Part shown: one piece after another, positions 34,280 to 41,668 of the stretch
Layout: each line of letters starts with the position of its first letter
Numbering within the stretch: position 1 is the stretch's first letter
NCBI RefSeq assembly: GCF_030817535.1
Contig: NZ_JAUSZL010000002.1
Location: forward strand, 4,712,001-4,776,000
Origin: Streptomyces sp. V3I8
GTDB lineage: Bacteria; Actinomycetota; Actinomycetes; Streptomycetales; Streptomycetaceae
Length of the DNA: 64,000 nt
Direction: 5' to 3'
Translations under genes and position numbers: made by a program
The notes under the pieces: generated by a model
What the model was told of the DNA's origin: nothing
Database searches by the model: none
The model's input: only the letters and a program-made list of their open reading frames with translations

Positions 34280-35185
34280 TCAACCAGCCGCACGCAGCCG
34301 CCTTCCGGACCGGCAGTCCCGGCAATGCCCGGGTACCGCCGCGCGGAACGCCCGCTCGCAGCCGTCACAGGTCTGGAAAGGCACGATCGCCGTGCGAATC
34401 TCAGGTTCCACGATCCTGGCCCGTGCGGGTGGGGGCAGGGGAGTCTCCCGGAGGCGGAAGGCGAGGATGCTCGCCGGACGTGCCAGGAGGTGGTCGGGGA
34501 GCCTGGCCGTGAGGTGCTCGGTGATGTGTGTGGGCAGGACACCGGCCGCGAGCCACTGCGTGACCGCCGGAGCCAGCCGGGCCACGTCCTGTCCGGACAG
34601 GAGCAGCCGGGAGTCGACATGCCGCAGCGAGGCGAGCACGGCGACAGCCCGGGGGTCGGCTGCGGCGAGCGGGGACTGCTCTTCCGCCTCGTGTCGTACG
34701 TGCGTCGCCTCCTGCGCAGCCGGTACGGCCTCCACGGCCAGGGGCATCCGGGGCCTCGGCGGCTCCGCCGGCTTCGCCGACTTGGACGGCTTGGGAGGTT
34801 TCGGCGGATCGGGAGGTCCGTCCGGCTCCGGACGGCCACCGGGCACGGAATGGAAGAACGTCCGCGTACGAATGTGCCCACCGGGCCCGCGCTCGCGCCG
34901 ACGCTCCAGGTAACCCGCCCGCTCAAGCTCCCTCAGAGCTCGGGAGATCAGAATCTCGCCCTCGTCGAAGTGCTCGCACAGCGCGGCGATGCTGACGGGC
35001 GAGCCATCGGGCAAGGAGAGGATGTACGTCGCGACACCGACCGTGACAGCGCTGCCGCGCCGCTGGGCGAGGGCGTTGGAGATGACGGTGAAGTCGGCGG
35101 TGAGACGGGTGCGTACGTGGATCACGCCGGAGGTCGGAGTTCCGGCGTCGGCGCGCAGGGGCGCGTTAGACTGCGATTCAGCCAT
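34280..35185 (-). CDS. Winged-helix DNA-binding protein with a C-terminal zinc-binding motif
   Basis: A 301-residue protein of a type repeated in Streptomyces genomes. The N-terminal winged helix includes TRLTADFTVISNALAQRRG, GVATYILSLPDGSPVSIAA and LISRALRELERAGYLERRRE with a GPGGHIRTRTFF wing. A Pro/Lys-rich linker (PPDPPKPPKPSKSAKPAEPP) leads to a helical domain and a C-terminal CDGCERAF-x5-GHCRDC likely to bind zinc. Its role is not known; such proteins may control mobile or developmental genes. ATG 35185 (MAESQSNAPL) is chosen because the frame upstream is not coding-like. It is on the same strand as the TA module but 85 bases away. Confidence 0.75.
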   Translation of the reverse strand: MAESQSNAPLRADAGTPTSGVIHVRTRLTADFTVISNALAQRRGSAVTVGVATYILSLPDGSPVSIAALCEHFDEGEILISRALRELERAGYLERRRERGPGGHIRTRTFFHSVPGGRPEPDGPPDPPKPPKPSKSAKPAEPPRPRMPLAVEAVPAAQEATHVRHEAEEQSPLAAADPRAVAVLASLRHVDSRLLLSGQDVARLAPAVTQWLAAGVLPTHITEHLTARLPDHLLARPASILAFRLRETPLPPPARARIVEPEIRTAIVPFQTCDGCERAFRAAVPGHCRDCRSGRRLRAAG

Positions 35186-35466
35186 CGGGAAGGGTCTTCT
35201 TCCTGGTTGGTCAGGCCCTCGTTCGGGATTGCCGTCCCGGCCGGGGGCCGTATCTGTTTTCGGTTGTCGCGGCGAACGTAACGGTCCGTATCCCCCATCT
35301 GCAAGCCGGTCACTCGGATGGGTGACGCGGGCCGCTCGGCCGGGGAGGGCGGGAGGGTGGGTAGTTCTTTCCCCCGGTTCTTTGAGGAGGTCAGGAGCAC
35401 ACCGGACCCTCGCGGACAAGGACCCGGCGACTCCGAAGACCGACCGGCGACCGGCAAGCGGCCGAC

Positions 35467-35685
35467 TCAGACGCGGCGCTGCGCAGCCGCCAACTCGCCT
35501 ATGAACACTGCCCAGGAGGCGGCTCCGAAGGACAGCGCGGGGCCGTACGGAACCTTGCTGTCACGCACGGGGACGATGCCGCGGAATCCGTCCGCGACCT
35601 CCACGCAGTCGCCCCCCGCTTGATTGCTGTAGCTGCTCTTGCGCCAGGCGGCGCCGTTCAGATCTGGACGGGACGTTCGCGCCAC
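35467..35685 (-). CDS. DUF397 domain protein
   Basis: A 72-residue protein with the family pattern: LNGAAWRKSSYSNQAGGDCVEVAD, then VPVRDSKVPYGPALSFGAASWAVFIGEL. DUF397 proteins sit beside XRE regulators of the WhiJ type in Streptomyces, where the pair and a neighbouring ATPase affect development and antibiotic production; they have been proposed to act like toxin-antitoxin partners. Its start lies within the 3' end of the upstream regulator gene with a 125-base overlap, much more than the few bases usual for such pairs. Confidence 0.88.
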   Translation of the reverse strand: MARTSRPDLNGAAWRKSSYSNQAGGDCVEVADGFRGIVPVRDSKVPYGPALSFGAASWAVFIGELAAAQRRV

Positions 35686-36505
35686 GGTGGTTGCCCTCCA
35701 ACACGGACCGGATCATGTCGAGTGACATGATCGGAGGCAGGGCCGCTGCCCGCAATCGATCGTAAATCACCTTGTAGCGGCTGACGTTGTCCGGATCCTC
35801 GATGAGACGGCCGTAATCCGAGCCTTCCGTGTAGGCCATCTCGGAGCCGTCAGGAAGAGTCAGAACGCTCAGAGATCCCCCCATCGCTTCGTGCTCACCC
35901 TGGTCGAAAGGCAGCACTTGAACGGTGATGCGGGGATCGGCGGCGGCTGCCAGCAGCCTGGCCAACTGTGCCTGCATCACTGCAGGGCCGCCGACCGGAC
36001 GTCGTAGCACCGCCTCATCCAGGACGACCCACAGGGCGGGGTGGCTCGGCGTGCGGAGCCGTTCCTGCCTACTCATCCGGGCGGCGACGCGTTCTTCCAA
36101 CTGAGCTTCCCCGCTGAGGAGCGCGTCCAGTTTCAGTACGGCCCGTGCGTAATCCTCCGTCTGCAACAGACCAGGGACGACGTGGGCCGCGTACTGCGCG
36201 ATGCTCACCGCCCGTTCGGAGTGCTCCATGAACGCCCGTGACCAGTCCGGGAACGCCTCCCGGTACACGTACGGCCAGAGATCGGTCAGCAGGCCGTCGG
36301 CCGCCAGTGCCGCATCGAGCGCCCGTGCCAGTTCCAGCGTCGGCCTGGCCCCCGAGGCGCGCTCGATCTGGGTGATGCGCGTGCTCACGACATGCGTTCT
36401 CCGACCGAGTTCGGCCTGGGTCAGGCCGGCGGCGGTACGGAGTCGGCGTACACGGGTGCCGAACAGCGCTGCCATGGATGCGCTGGGGTCAATTGCGTTG
36501 GCCAA
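35561..36505 (-). CDS. XRE/WhiJ-like transcriptional regulator
   Basis: A 314-residue regulator. The N-terminal HTH reads LFGTRVRRLRTAAGLTQAELGRR and VVSTRITQIERASGARP. The long C-terminal domain (DUF5753) has QYAAHVVPGLLQTEDYARAVL, RMSRQERL, LWVVLDEAVLRRPVGGP and TVQVLPFDQGEHEAMGGS, as in WhiJ and AbaA-locus regulators. The last 35 residues, after IRSVLEGNHRG, are Arg/Gly-rich, lie over the DUF397 gene in another frame and are not family-like, so the natural stop may have been lost. It is divergent from the ATPase at 36653. Confidence 0.9.
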   Translation of the reverse strand: MANAIDPSASMAALFGTRVRRLRTAAGLTQAELGRRTHVVSTRITQIERASGARPTLELARALDAALAADGLLTDLWPYVYREAFPDWSRAFMEHSERAVSIAQYAAHVVPGLLQTEDYARAVLKLDALLSGEAQLEERVAARMSRQERLRTPSHPALWVVLDEAVLRRPVGGPAVMQAQLARLLAAAADPRITVQVLPFDQGEHEAMGGSLSVLTLPDGSEMAYTEGSDYGRLIEDPDNVSRYKVIYDRLRAAALPPIMSLDMIRSVLEGNHRGANVPSRSERRRLAQEQLQQSSGGRLRGGRGRIPRHRPRA

Positions 36506-36652
36506 GGCGTTACTTCCGTTCCTTACGGACTGAGAGGTAAGGCTGCGTCACCTACCGAGCGTAGGACGACCGGACGATCCTTGAGCACGGAAAGTAATGA
36601 CTCGCATACACGGCGGGACATTGCGGAGCACTGCGGAAAGGACGCACAGGCC

Positions 36653-37186
36653 ATGCTGACAGGAACCACCACCACCGAGGACGACCACCCGCGAAGGAAC
36701 GCGGAGCGCGCCGGGCAAGAGTGGACGACACCCGAAGGCGGCTCATCGGAACCGCACCTGTGCGTCCGGCAGTTCACGTCATCGCTACGAGGCGTGCGCC
36801 TGGCCCGGCGCCTGGCTGTGTGGTGCATGGAGGAGTGGGGACATCCGCAGCGGTCGGACGTGTCGTGCACAGTGGCTCTCATCGTCAACGAACTCGCAGC
36901 GAACGCCGTGCAGCACGGCAGCGTCCCAGGCCATGGTTTCGGCCTGCGACTCGGCCTGCGACTCGGCCTCGACGGGACGGTGGACCTGATCCGCATCGAG
37001 GTCGCGGACGCAGCCACCGGCAAGCGACCCCCAAGCGCTCCGCTACCCGCCAGCCCGGACGCGGAGAGCGGCCGGGGGCTGCTGCTGGTGGACGTCCTGT
37101 CCACACGCTGGGGCTCAAGTCCCCGTCACCCGCTGGGTAAGACGGTCTGGGCGGAGGTGACGACGATCCGCGACGCCCTGTCGTAG
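36653..37186 (+). CDS. RsbW-like ATP-binding protein (HATPase_c)
   Basis: A 177-residue stand-alone GHKL ATPase. CTVALIVNELAANAVQHG is the N-box, and RIEVAD with ESGRGLLLVDVLSTRWG forms the G1/G2 boxes. Such proteins are anti-sigma-factor kinases or their relatives and complete the whiJ-type trio with the XRE regulator and DUF397 protein. The repeated GLRLGLRLGLDG in the middle comes from a short direct repeat (near 36945). ATG 36653 follows GGAAAGGA at 36635-36642. It has no cognate sigma factor nearby. Confidence 0.85.
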   Translation: MLTGTTTTEDDHPRRNAERAGQEWTTPEGGSSEPHLCVRQFTSSLRGVRLARRLAVWCMEEWGHPQRSDVSCTVALIVNELAANAVQHGSVPGHGFGLRLGLRLGLDGTVDLIRIEVADAATGKRPPSAPLPASPDAESGRGLLLVDVLSTRWGSSPRHPLGKTVWAEVTTIRDALS

Positions 37187-37589
37187 GCCGTCGGAGAACG
37201 ACTGGTGTCGCAGCGGAGAGGGCGACCGCGCAGACCCGCACCGCCGGCCACGATCTCATCGGGACTGCGGACCACCTCACCCGCCTCCCGACCGAGCCGG
37301 AACCGGCTTCTCCAGGTCGTCGACGTCGGAGGTGAAGACAAAGAACCGTGCTTCTGGTTCACACCCCTTGCCAATGGGACCGTGCCCGACGCACGGCGAT
37401 CAGTCGGCCGTAGAGGGACGTGGACTGCACCGGAAGACCTGGCCGGTGTGCCAGGAGCGGTGGATCGCGGTGACGGGACGGGTGCTTGGCCGGGGTCCGA
37501 GGCCGAGGGCTCCCTTGTTGAACCAGCGACGGTTCGTGCCGCAGCGCTGCTCGAAACTCCGGTGCCGGCCGCCCCGCGGCTCCGGCGAA

Positions 37590-37611
37590 GATCTCTTCGT
37601 CCCGAATGAGG
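37590..37611. other. Diverged copy of the tRNA-Pro anticodon arm (possible old attachment site)
   Basis: Nineteen of 22 bases match 38877-38898 in the tRNA-Pro gene, including 14 in a row (CTCTTCGTCCCGAA); all three differences are transitions. The two copies are in the same orientation and bracket the vapBC genes. Confidence 0.45.
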
Positions 37612-37699
37612 GGTGGGCGGGTTCCTGCTGCCCATCGGGTGCCCGTCGGCCCGCAAGCGTCAGGACTGGTCCCGCTTCCCCGCTCGATACATTCGATCA

Positions 37700-37727
37700 T
37701 GTATATTGATACACTGCCTTATGTGTA
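37700..37727. promoter_or_regulatory. AT-rich operator/promoter of vapBC
   Basis: TGTAT-attg-ATACA (37700-37713) is a perfect 5-bp inverted repeat, and TACAC at 37710 is repeated inverted as GTGTA at 37723. The block is unusually AT-rich for this window, lies just before the vapB ribosome site (GGAGGTGG), and fits an autoregulated toxin-antitoxin promoter. Confidence 0.6.
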
Positions 37728-37740
37728 TGGAGGTGGGTCC

Positions 37741-37968
37741 ATGAGCAGAACCGTCATCGATCTCGACGACGACGCGCTGGAGGCCGCAGCGAAGGAGCTG
37801 GGCACTTCCACGAAGCGGGACACCATCAATACAGCCCTGCGCGAGATCGTGGCACGCAACCGTCGCTTGCGTGCCCTGCATGAGTTGCAGGATCTCGCGG
37901 ATGAAGGCGCCCTCGACGTGGAATTCCTCCTGGACAAGCGCAACTACCGGGGTGGTTCCGCCCGGTGA
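37741..37968 (+). CDS. vapB: VapB-type antitoxin, ribbon-helix-helix
   Basis: A 75-residue protein. The N-terminal RTVIDLDDDALEAAAKELG and TKRDTINTALREIVARNR form a ribbon-helix-helix DNA-binding domain that would bind the inverted repeat upstream. The C-terminal EGALDVEFLLDKRNYRGG is the toxin-binding tail typical of VapB partners of PIN toxins. ATG 37741 follows GGAGGTGGG. The stop overlaps the vapC start (GTGA), so the two are translated together. Confidence 0.92.
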   Translation: MSRTVIDLDDDALEAAAKELGTSTKRDTINTALREIVARNRRLRALHELQDLADEGALDVEFLLDKRNYRGGSAR

Positions 37969-38372
37969 GCGTTGCCGACTACCTCGTCGATACGTCGGCC
38001 CTGGCTCGCGTTCTGCTGCGTCAGACAACCGAAGAGTGGGAGCAGAGGATGGGCGGCGGTCTGATCGCCCTGTGCGACCTCACCGAACTGGAAGTCCTCT
38101 ACTCCGCACGTTCTGCGAAAGACCGCGAAGCCATCCAGGGACGGCTGAGTCAGTTCGCCTGGTGCCCCATGCCCGACGGCATCTACCGTCGCGCCCGCGT
38201 CGTCCAGCGCGAGCTCACCACCAAGGGCGAGCACCGCAGCGCCGGAGCCGTCGACCTCCTCGTGGCCGCAGCCGCAGAAGAAGCAGGACTCACGCTGCTG
38301 CACTACGACCGCGATTTCGAAACCATCGCCCGCACCACCGGGCAGCCGGTCCGAACGATCGACCTCAAGTAG
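37965..38372 (+). CDS. vapC: VapC-type PIN-domain ribonuclease toxin
   Basis: A 135-residue PIN toxin with the acidic set intact: VDTSALARVL (Asp9), DLTELEVLYSAR (Glu), AGAVDLLVAAAA (Asp) and HYDRDFETIAR (Asp). These bind Mg2+/Mn2+ for cleavage of RNA, commonly tRNA or rRNA. GTG 37965 overlaps the vapB stop. Unlike the VapC45-like gene at 33161, this frame is intact, so this is the functional toxin-antitoxin module of the region. It lies between the possible old attachment site and the tRNA-Pro gene. Confidence 0.93.
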   Translation: MSVADYLVDTSALARVLLRQTTEEWEQRMGGGLIALCDLTELEVLYSARSAKDREAIQGRLSQFAWCPMPDGIYRRARVVQRELTTKGEHRSAGAVDLLVAAAAEEAGLTLLHYDRDFETIARTTGQPVRTIDLK

Positions 38373-38851
38373 CCGGTCGGCTTCCCGGTCCATTGCCACC
38401 GCAGACACCCCGACCTCCGCCATGGCGATGGCCGTACCCTCCAGGCTCTCCCGCAAGATCACGTGCTTGAAGGACTGGGGCCACACGGGCTGCCGATTTC
38501 GCGGAGTGCCCCATTCCGCGGCGAGGCCGCTGCCCGCTCCTCCCGCCGCTGTTTGCCCCAACTCAGTGCATGATCGTCAGTTCGGAACGGTACGGAGTAT
38601 TCCGCACCGGTCGATGACATCAGCAGGTACTTGTTGAAGGCGTCCCCTGTCATGAACTTTTCCAGCCGTCCTGCCGTCCAGCAGGCTCGTTCATCTCAGG
38701 CGGAGAATTGCCCTGCCGACGGTTGATAACGACGATCTAGCAGACGCGCCTTTGGGGGCCGGCCTTAAAGTCGGCTCCCAAGCGGACCCCGCAAATGACT
38801 CAGGGGCCCGACCCGCTAAGCGGATCAGACCCCTGATCTGGTACTTCACTG
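38373..38851. other. Region between vapC and tRNA-Pro
   Basis: No well-supported gene. On the minus strand a short frame starting ATG at 38653 has coding-like third positions for its first 30 codons (MTGDAFNKYLLMSSTGAEYS) and then loses them; it may be a gene remnant. Two hairpins lie near the tRNA: GGGGGCCGGC / GTCGGCTCCC at 38755-38780 and the tRNA terminator at 38802. Confidence 0.5.
38802..38834 (-). terminator. Terminator of tRNA-Pro
   Basis: On the minus-strand RNA this forms a 15-bp stem with three G-U pairs and a three-base loop; on the plus strand the same three positions are C-A mismatches, so it is built for minus-strand transcripts. It lies 17 bases beyond the tRNA 3' end, followed by GAGTCATTTG. 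Confidence 0.8.
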
Positions 38852-38925
38852 TCGGGGTGGCGGGATTTGAACCCACGACCTCTTCGTCCCGAACGAAGCG
38901 CGCTGCCAAGCTGCGCTACACCCCG
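38852..38925 (-). tRNA. tRNA-Pro (anticodon CGG)
   Basis: A 74-base cloverleaf on the minus strand. The acceptor stem CGGGGTG pairs with CACCCCG, discriminator A; the D stem is GCGC/GCGC; the anticodon stem CTTCG/CGAAG encloses loop TTCGGGA, giving anticodon CGG for codon CCG; the T arm is GTGGG-TTCAAAT-CCCGC. The 3' CCA is not encoded, as usual in Streptomyces. The accessory region with toxin-antitoxin genes abuts its 3' end. Confidence 0.96.
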
Positions 38926-38974
38926 ATGTCGCTGTGGCGGGCCACTCTCGTGGTCTGTGCCGTGGCGACGTCGT

Positions 38975-39793
38975 TTACTTTAGCCCACTGGTGGCCGGAG
39001 ACGAAATCCGGTTTTCGGGGGGCCGGTGGCGGCGTGAGCCGGGCCTGACGTGGTCCAGGGCGATGATCAGGACCGCCAGGCCGTAGCAGGCGACGCCCAG
39101 GATCGTGATGTTGCCCAGGACCTCGACGAAGCCGTGCTCGGAGACGTCCAGGAAGGGGTACGGGTAGCGGTTCTGCGTGCCCGGGGGCAGGAGCAGTCCC
39201 CTGGTCACCGTGAAGGCCAGGTACGCGAGCGGCAGGATCATCCATGTGGCCGCGCTGTGCAGGCGCAGCGCTCCCGGCAGGGTCAGCAGGAACCAGTCCA
39301 GCGCCACCAGGACCGGGATCACCGTGTGCAGCAGCAGGCTCGTCGCCGCGTGCCAGCCGGTGAGCGGGCCGGTGAGCGGACCGCCGGTGCCCGTCATGGA
39401 GAACGTGGTCGGGTTGTCGGCCAGGAGCAGGTGGTAGACCAGGCTCCCGCCGACCGCGTACAGCAGCGTGCAGGCGGTGACGGACGCCCGCAGCGGGTGG
39501 CGTGCGGTCCAGGCCCTCCTGGCCGTGACCGTGAACACCGCGGCCACCAGGAGGCTGCTCAGGATCGTGAAGTAGCTCAGGACGCGGATCGGGCTGCCCA
39601 GGAGCAGGTCGAGCGCCACGCCCGCGACCGCCGCCAGGGCCACCAGGAGGCGGAAGACGGTGACCACGGGGCGGCGTACGCGCGGGACCACCGCGTACGC
39701 CGGGACGACGGGGACGGCGGCAGCGGCGGCGTTGGCGGCTATGCCGGGGATCCTGGGTATGTCCGGGATCTCCGCAGGTATGGGGGCGGTCAT
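38975..39793 (-). CDS. Pr6Pr family membrane protein
   Basis: A 272-residue polytopic protein with a hydrophilic Pro/Ala-rich N-terminus and about six membrane helices ([98 protein letters not shown]). Conserved-looking polar residues are in [23 protein letters not shown] and [13 protein letters not shown]. This matches the Pr6Pr/FAR-17a-like family, whose eukaryotic members include lipid hydrolases; no bacterial activity is established to my knowledge. It ends 50 bases from the tRNA-Pro gene. Confidence 0.85.
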   Translation of the reverse strand: MTAPIPAEIPDIPRIPGIAANAAAAAVPVVPAYAVVPRVRRPVVTVFRLLVALAAVAGVALDLLLGSPIRVLSYFTILSSLLVAAVFTVTARRAWTARHPLRASVTACTLLYAVGGSLVYHLLLADNPTTFSMTGTGGPLTGPLTGWHAATSLLLHTVIPVLVALDWFLLTLPGALRLHSAATWMILPLAYLAFTVTRGLLLPPGTQNRYPYPFLDVSEHGFVEVLGNITILGVACYGLAVLIIALDHVRPGSRRHRPPENRISSPATSGLK

Positions 39794-39845
39794 GCCCTCA
39801 CGTTAAGCAAATCGGGCAAAAGGGGCGATGCGGGCTCCGCTGGAC

Positions 39846-39940
39846 GGGTGACCTGACCTGACCCAGCCTGACCTAGGTACCGCCTGGGCCTTTCCCTAGC
39901 CCAGCCAGCCAGCCAGCCAGCCCGGCCAGCCCCTCCTGCC
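39846..39940. repeat. Short tandem repeats between two minus-strand genes
   Basis: GACCTGACCTGACC-type repeats (39848-39875) are followed by CAGC/CAGCC runs (39901-39930: CAGCCAGCCAGCCAGC). Intergenic simple-sequence DNA. Confidence 0.7.
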
Positions 39941-39954
39941 GCCCCCGCTACGCG

Positions 39955-40896
39955 CTACGCGGAAACCGCCGCCCCCGTCAGCGTCAGCAGTGTCGCCTCC
40001 GGCGGGCACGCGAACCGTACCGGGGTGTACCTGCTCGTCCCGCAGCCCGCCGACACGTGCATGTAGGACGTCCGCCCGGACTCCGCCTCCGTGTGCGTGG
40101 ACAGGCCCTTCACCCGGTCGGTGTCCAGGTCGCAGTTGGTGACCAGGGCGCCGTAGAAGGGGATGCACAGCTGGCCGCCGTGCGTGTGGCCCGCCAGGAT
40201 CAGGGGATAGCCGTCCGCGGTGAACGCGTCCAGCGTGCGCAGGTACGGCGCGTGCACGACGCCCAGCGAGACGTCGGCCGAGTCGGACGGACCGCCGGCC
40301 ACGCGCGCGTACCGGTCACGCTTGACGTGCGGGTCGTCGAGCCCGGTCAGCTCGATCTCGTGGCCGTCGATCTTCAGCGAGCCCCGGGCGTTCGTCAGGT
40401 TCAGCCAGCCCGCGGCGTCGAACCCGTCGCGCAGTTCCTCCCACGGGTTGTGGACCACGTTCGTGGCGGGCGCGTTGCCGTTCAGCCCGTGCCGGCCCTG
40501 CGTCCTCTCGTACAGGTAGCGGGCCGGGTTGCGGAGTGTGGGCCCGTAGTAGTCGTTCGAGCCGAAGACGTACGCCCCCGGGAACTCCATCAGCGGGCCG
40601 AGGGCGTCCATGACCTCCGGTACGCCCTCGGGGTCGGAGAGGTTGTCCCCGGTGTTGATGACGAAGTCGGGGCGCAGCCCGGCCAGCGAACGCAGCCAGC
40701 GCTGCTTCTTGCGCTGGCCGCTCACCATGTGGATGTCGGAGACCTGGAGCACACGCAGGGGGCGCATCCCGGGGGGCAGCACCGGGATGGTCACCCGTCG
40801 AAGACGGAACGAGCGGGCTTCGAACCCCGCCGAGTAGAGCAGACCGGCGGCGCCAACCGCCGCAATTCCCAGGGGTACTCCGTATCGCGCGCGCAT
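39955..40896 (-). CDS. Metallophosphoesterase, membrane-anchored
   Basis: A 313-residue calcineurin-like phosphoesterase. An N-terminal hydrophobic segment (GVPLGIAAVGAAGLLYSAG) anchors or exports it. The dinuclear metal motifs are in order: LQVSDIHMV, INTGDNL, FGSNDYY in place of GNHD, VVHAPYLRTL and LAGHTHGGQLCIP. This arrangement resembles YkuE/YaeI-like UDP-diacylglucosamine or phosphodiester hydrolases; the substrate is unknown. The Asn-Asp variant of the GNHD motif is common in this subgroup. It is divergent from the YqeY gene at 41005. Confidence 0.93.
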   Translation of the reverse strand: MRARYGVPLGIAAVGAAGLLYSAGFEARSFRLRRVTIPVLPPGMRPLRVLQVSDIHMVSGQRKKQRWLRSLAGLRPDFVINTGDNLSDPEGVPEVMDALGPLMEFPGAYVFGSNDYYGPTLRNPARYLYERTQGRHGLNGNAPATNVVHNPWEELRDGFDAAGWLNLTNARGSLKIDGHEIELTGLDDPHVKRDRYARVAGGPSDSADVSLGVVHAPYLRTLDAFTADGYPLILAGHTHGGQLCIPFYGALVTNCDLDTDRVKGLSTHTEAESGRTSYMHVSAGCGTSRYTPVRFACPPEATLLTLTGAAVSA

Positions 40897-41004
40897 ACGC
40901 CCATCGTGTCAGACCCCGGCCGCCCCGAACCCCGCGGGAGCCCGCCGGCCGGCCGGACCTAAATCCACGGGCGGCATTCGCACCACACCTGCGACAATCG
41001 CCCC

Positions 41005-41469
41005 ATGACCACGCTCAAGTCGAAGCTGCAGGCAGACCTCAACGCCGCGATCAAGGAGCGCGACGAGCTCCGCTCCTCGACGCTCCGGCTGACCATCGCC
41101 GCCGTCCAGAAGGAGGAGGTCGCGGGTACGCAGAAGCGCGAACTCTCCGACGACGAGGTGCAGAAGGTGATCGCCAAGGAGGCGAAGAAGCGCCGCGAGG
41201 CGGCCGAGGCCTTCGCGCAGGGCGGTCGCGCCGAGTCGGCCGAGCGTGAGAAGGCGGAGGGCGTGGTCCTCGCCGAGTACCTGCCGAAGCAGCTCTCCGA
41301 CGACGAGCTCCAGCAGATCGTCGCGCAGGCGGTCGAGGAGGCGAAGGCGGCCGGTGCGGAGGGCCCCCGGGCCATGGGCCAGGTCATGAAGATCGTGAAC
41401 CCGAAGGTGGCCGGTCTGGCCGAGGGCGGCCGCGTCGCCGCCGCGGTCAAGAAGCTGCTCGCGGGCTGA
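41005..41469 (+). CDS. GatB/YqeY domain protein
   Basis: A 154-residue helical protein. It shows LKSKLQADLNAAIKERDELRSSTLRLTIAA with ELSDDEVQKVIAKEAKKRREA and LPKQLSDDELQQIVAQ, then GPRAMGQVMKIVNPKVAGLAEGGRVAAAVKK, all typical of stand-alone YqeY proteins. These resemble the tRNA-binding tail domain of the GatB amidotransferase subunit, but their role is unclear. ATG 41005 lies 107 bases from the divergent phosphoesterase start. A strong terminator follows at 41590. Confidence 0.94.
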   Translation: MTTLKSKLQADLNAAIKERDELRSSTLRLTIAAVQKEEVAGTQKRELSDDEVQKVIAKEAKKRREAAEAFAQGGRAESAEREKAEGVVLAEYLPKQLSDDELQQIVAQAVEEAKAAGAEGPRAMGQVMKIVNPKVAGLAEGGRVAAAVKKLLAG

Positions 41470-41589
41470 AGCCGGGCTGAAGCCGGGACGAGCTCGGCCC
41501 GGGTTCTCAGCCCAGGCAGCCCAGGCACCCATGCAGCCCAGGCAACTCGGCGCCCTGACTGCCGTCGTGCGCCGCTGACCGACCGCCGC

Positions 41590-41642
41590 CGTACGCCGAT
41601 GGGGGCGCCCCTGATCACACGGGGCGCCCCCATCGGCGTACG
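41590..41642. terminator. Perfect 22-bp hairpin between convergent genes
   Basis: CGTACGCCGATGGGGGCGCC and its continuation CC pair without mismatch with the segment 41621-41642 around a nine-base loop. It lies between the YqeY gene and the end of the PBP gene and should terminate both. Confidence 0.9.
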
Positions 41643-41668
41643 CGTACGGCTATGGGACCGGAACCGGC

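Larger units (their letters stand above)
37187..37740. other. 554-base region without a supported gene
   Basis: Frames exist on both strands, but third-position bias is weak and no family is recognisable, so this looks like decayed sequence. It contains a 22-base near-copy of the tRNA-Pro anticodon arm at 37590-37611, and ends with the AT-rich promoter/operator of the vapBC genes. Confidence 0.6.
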
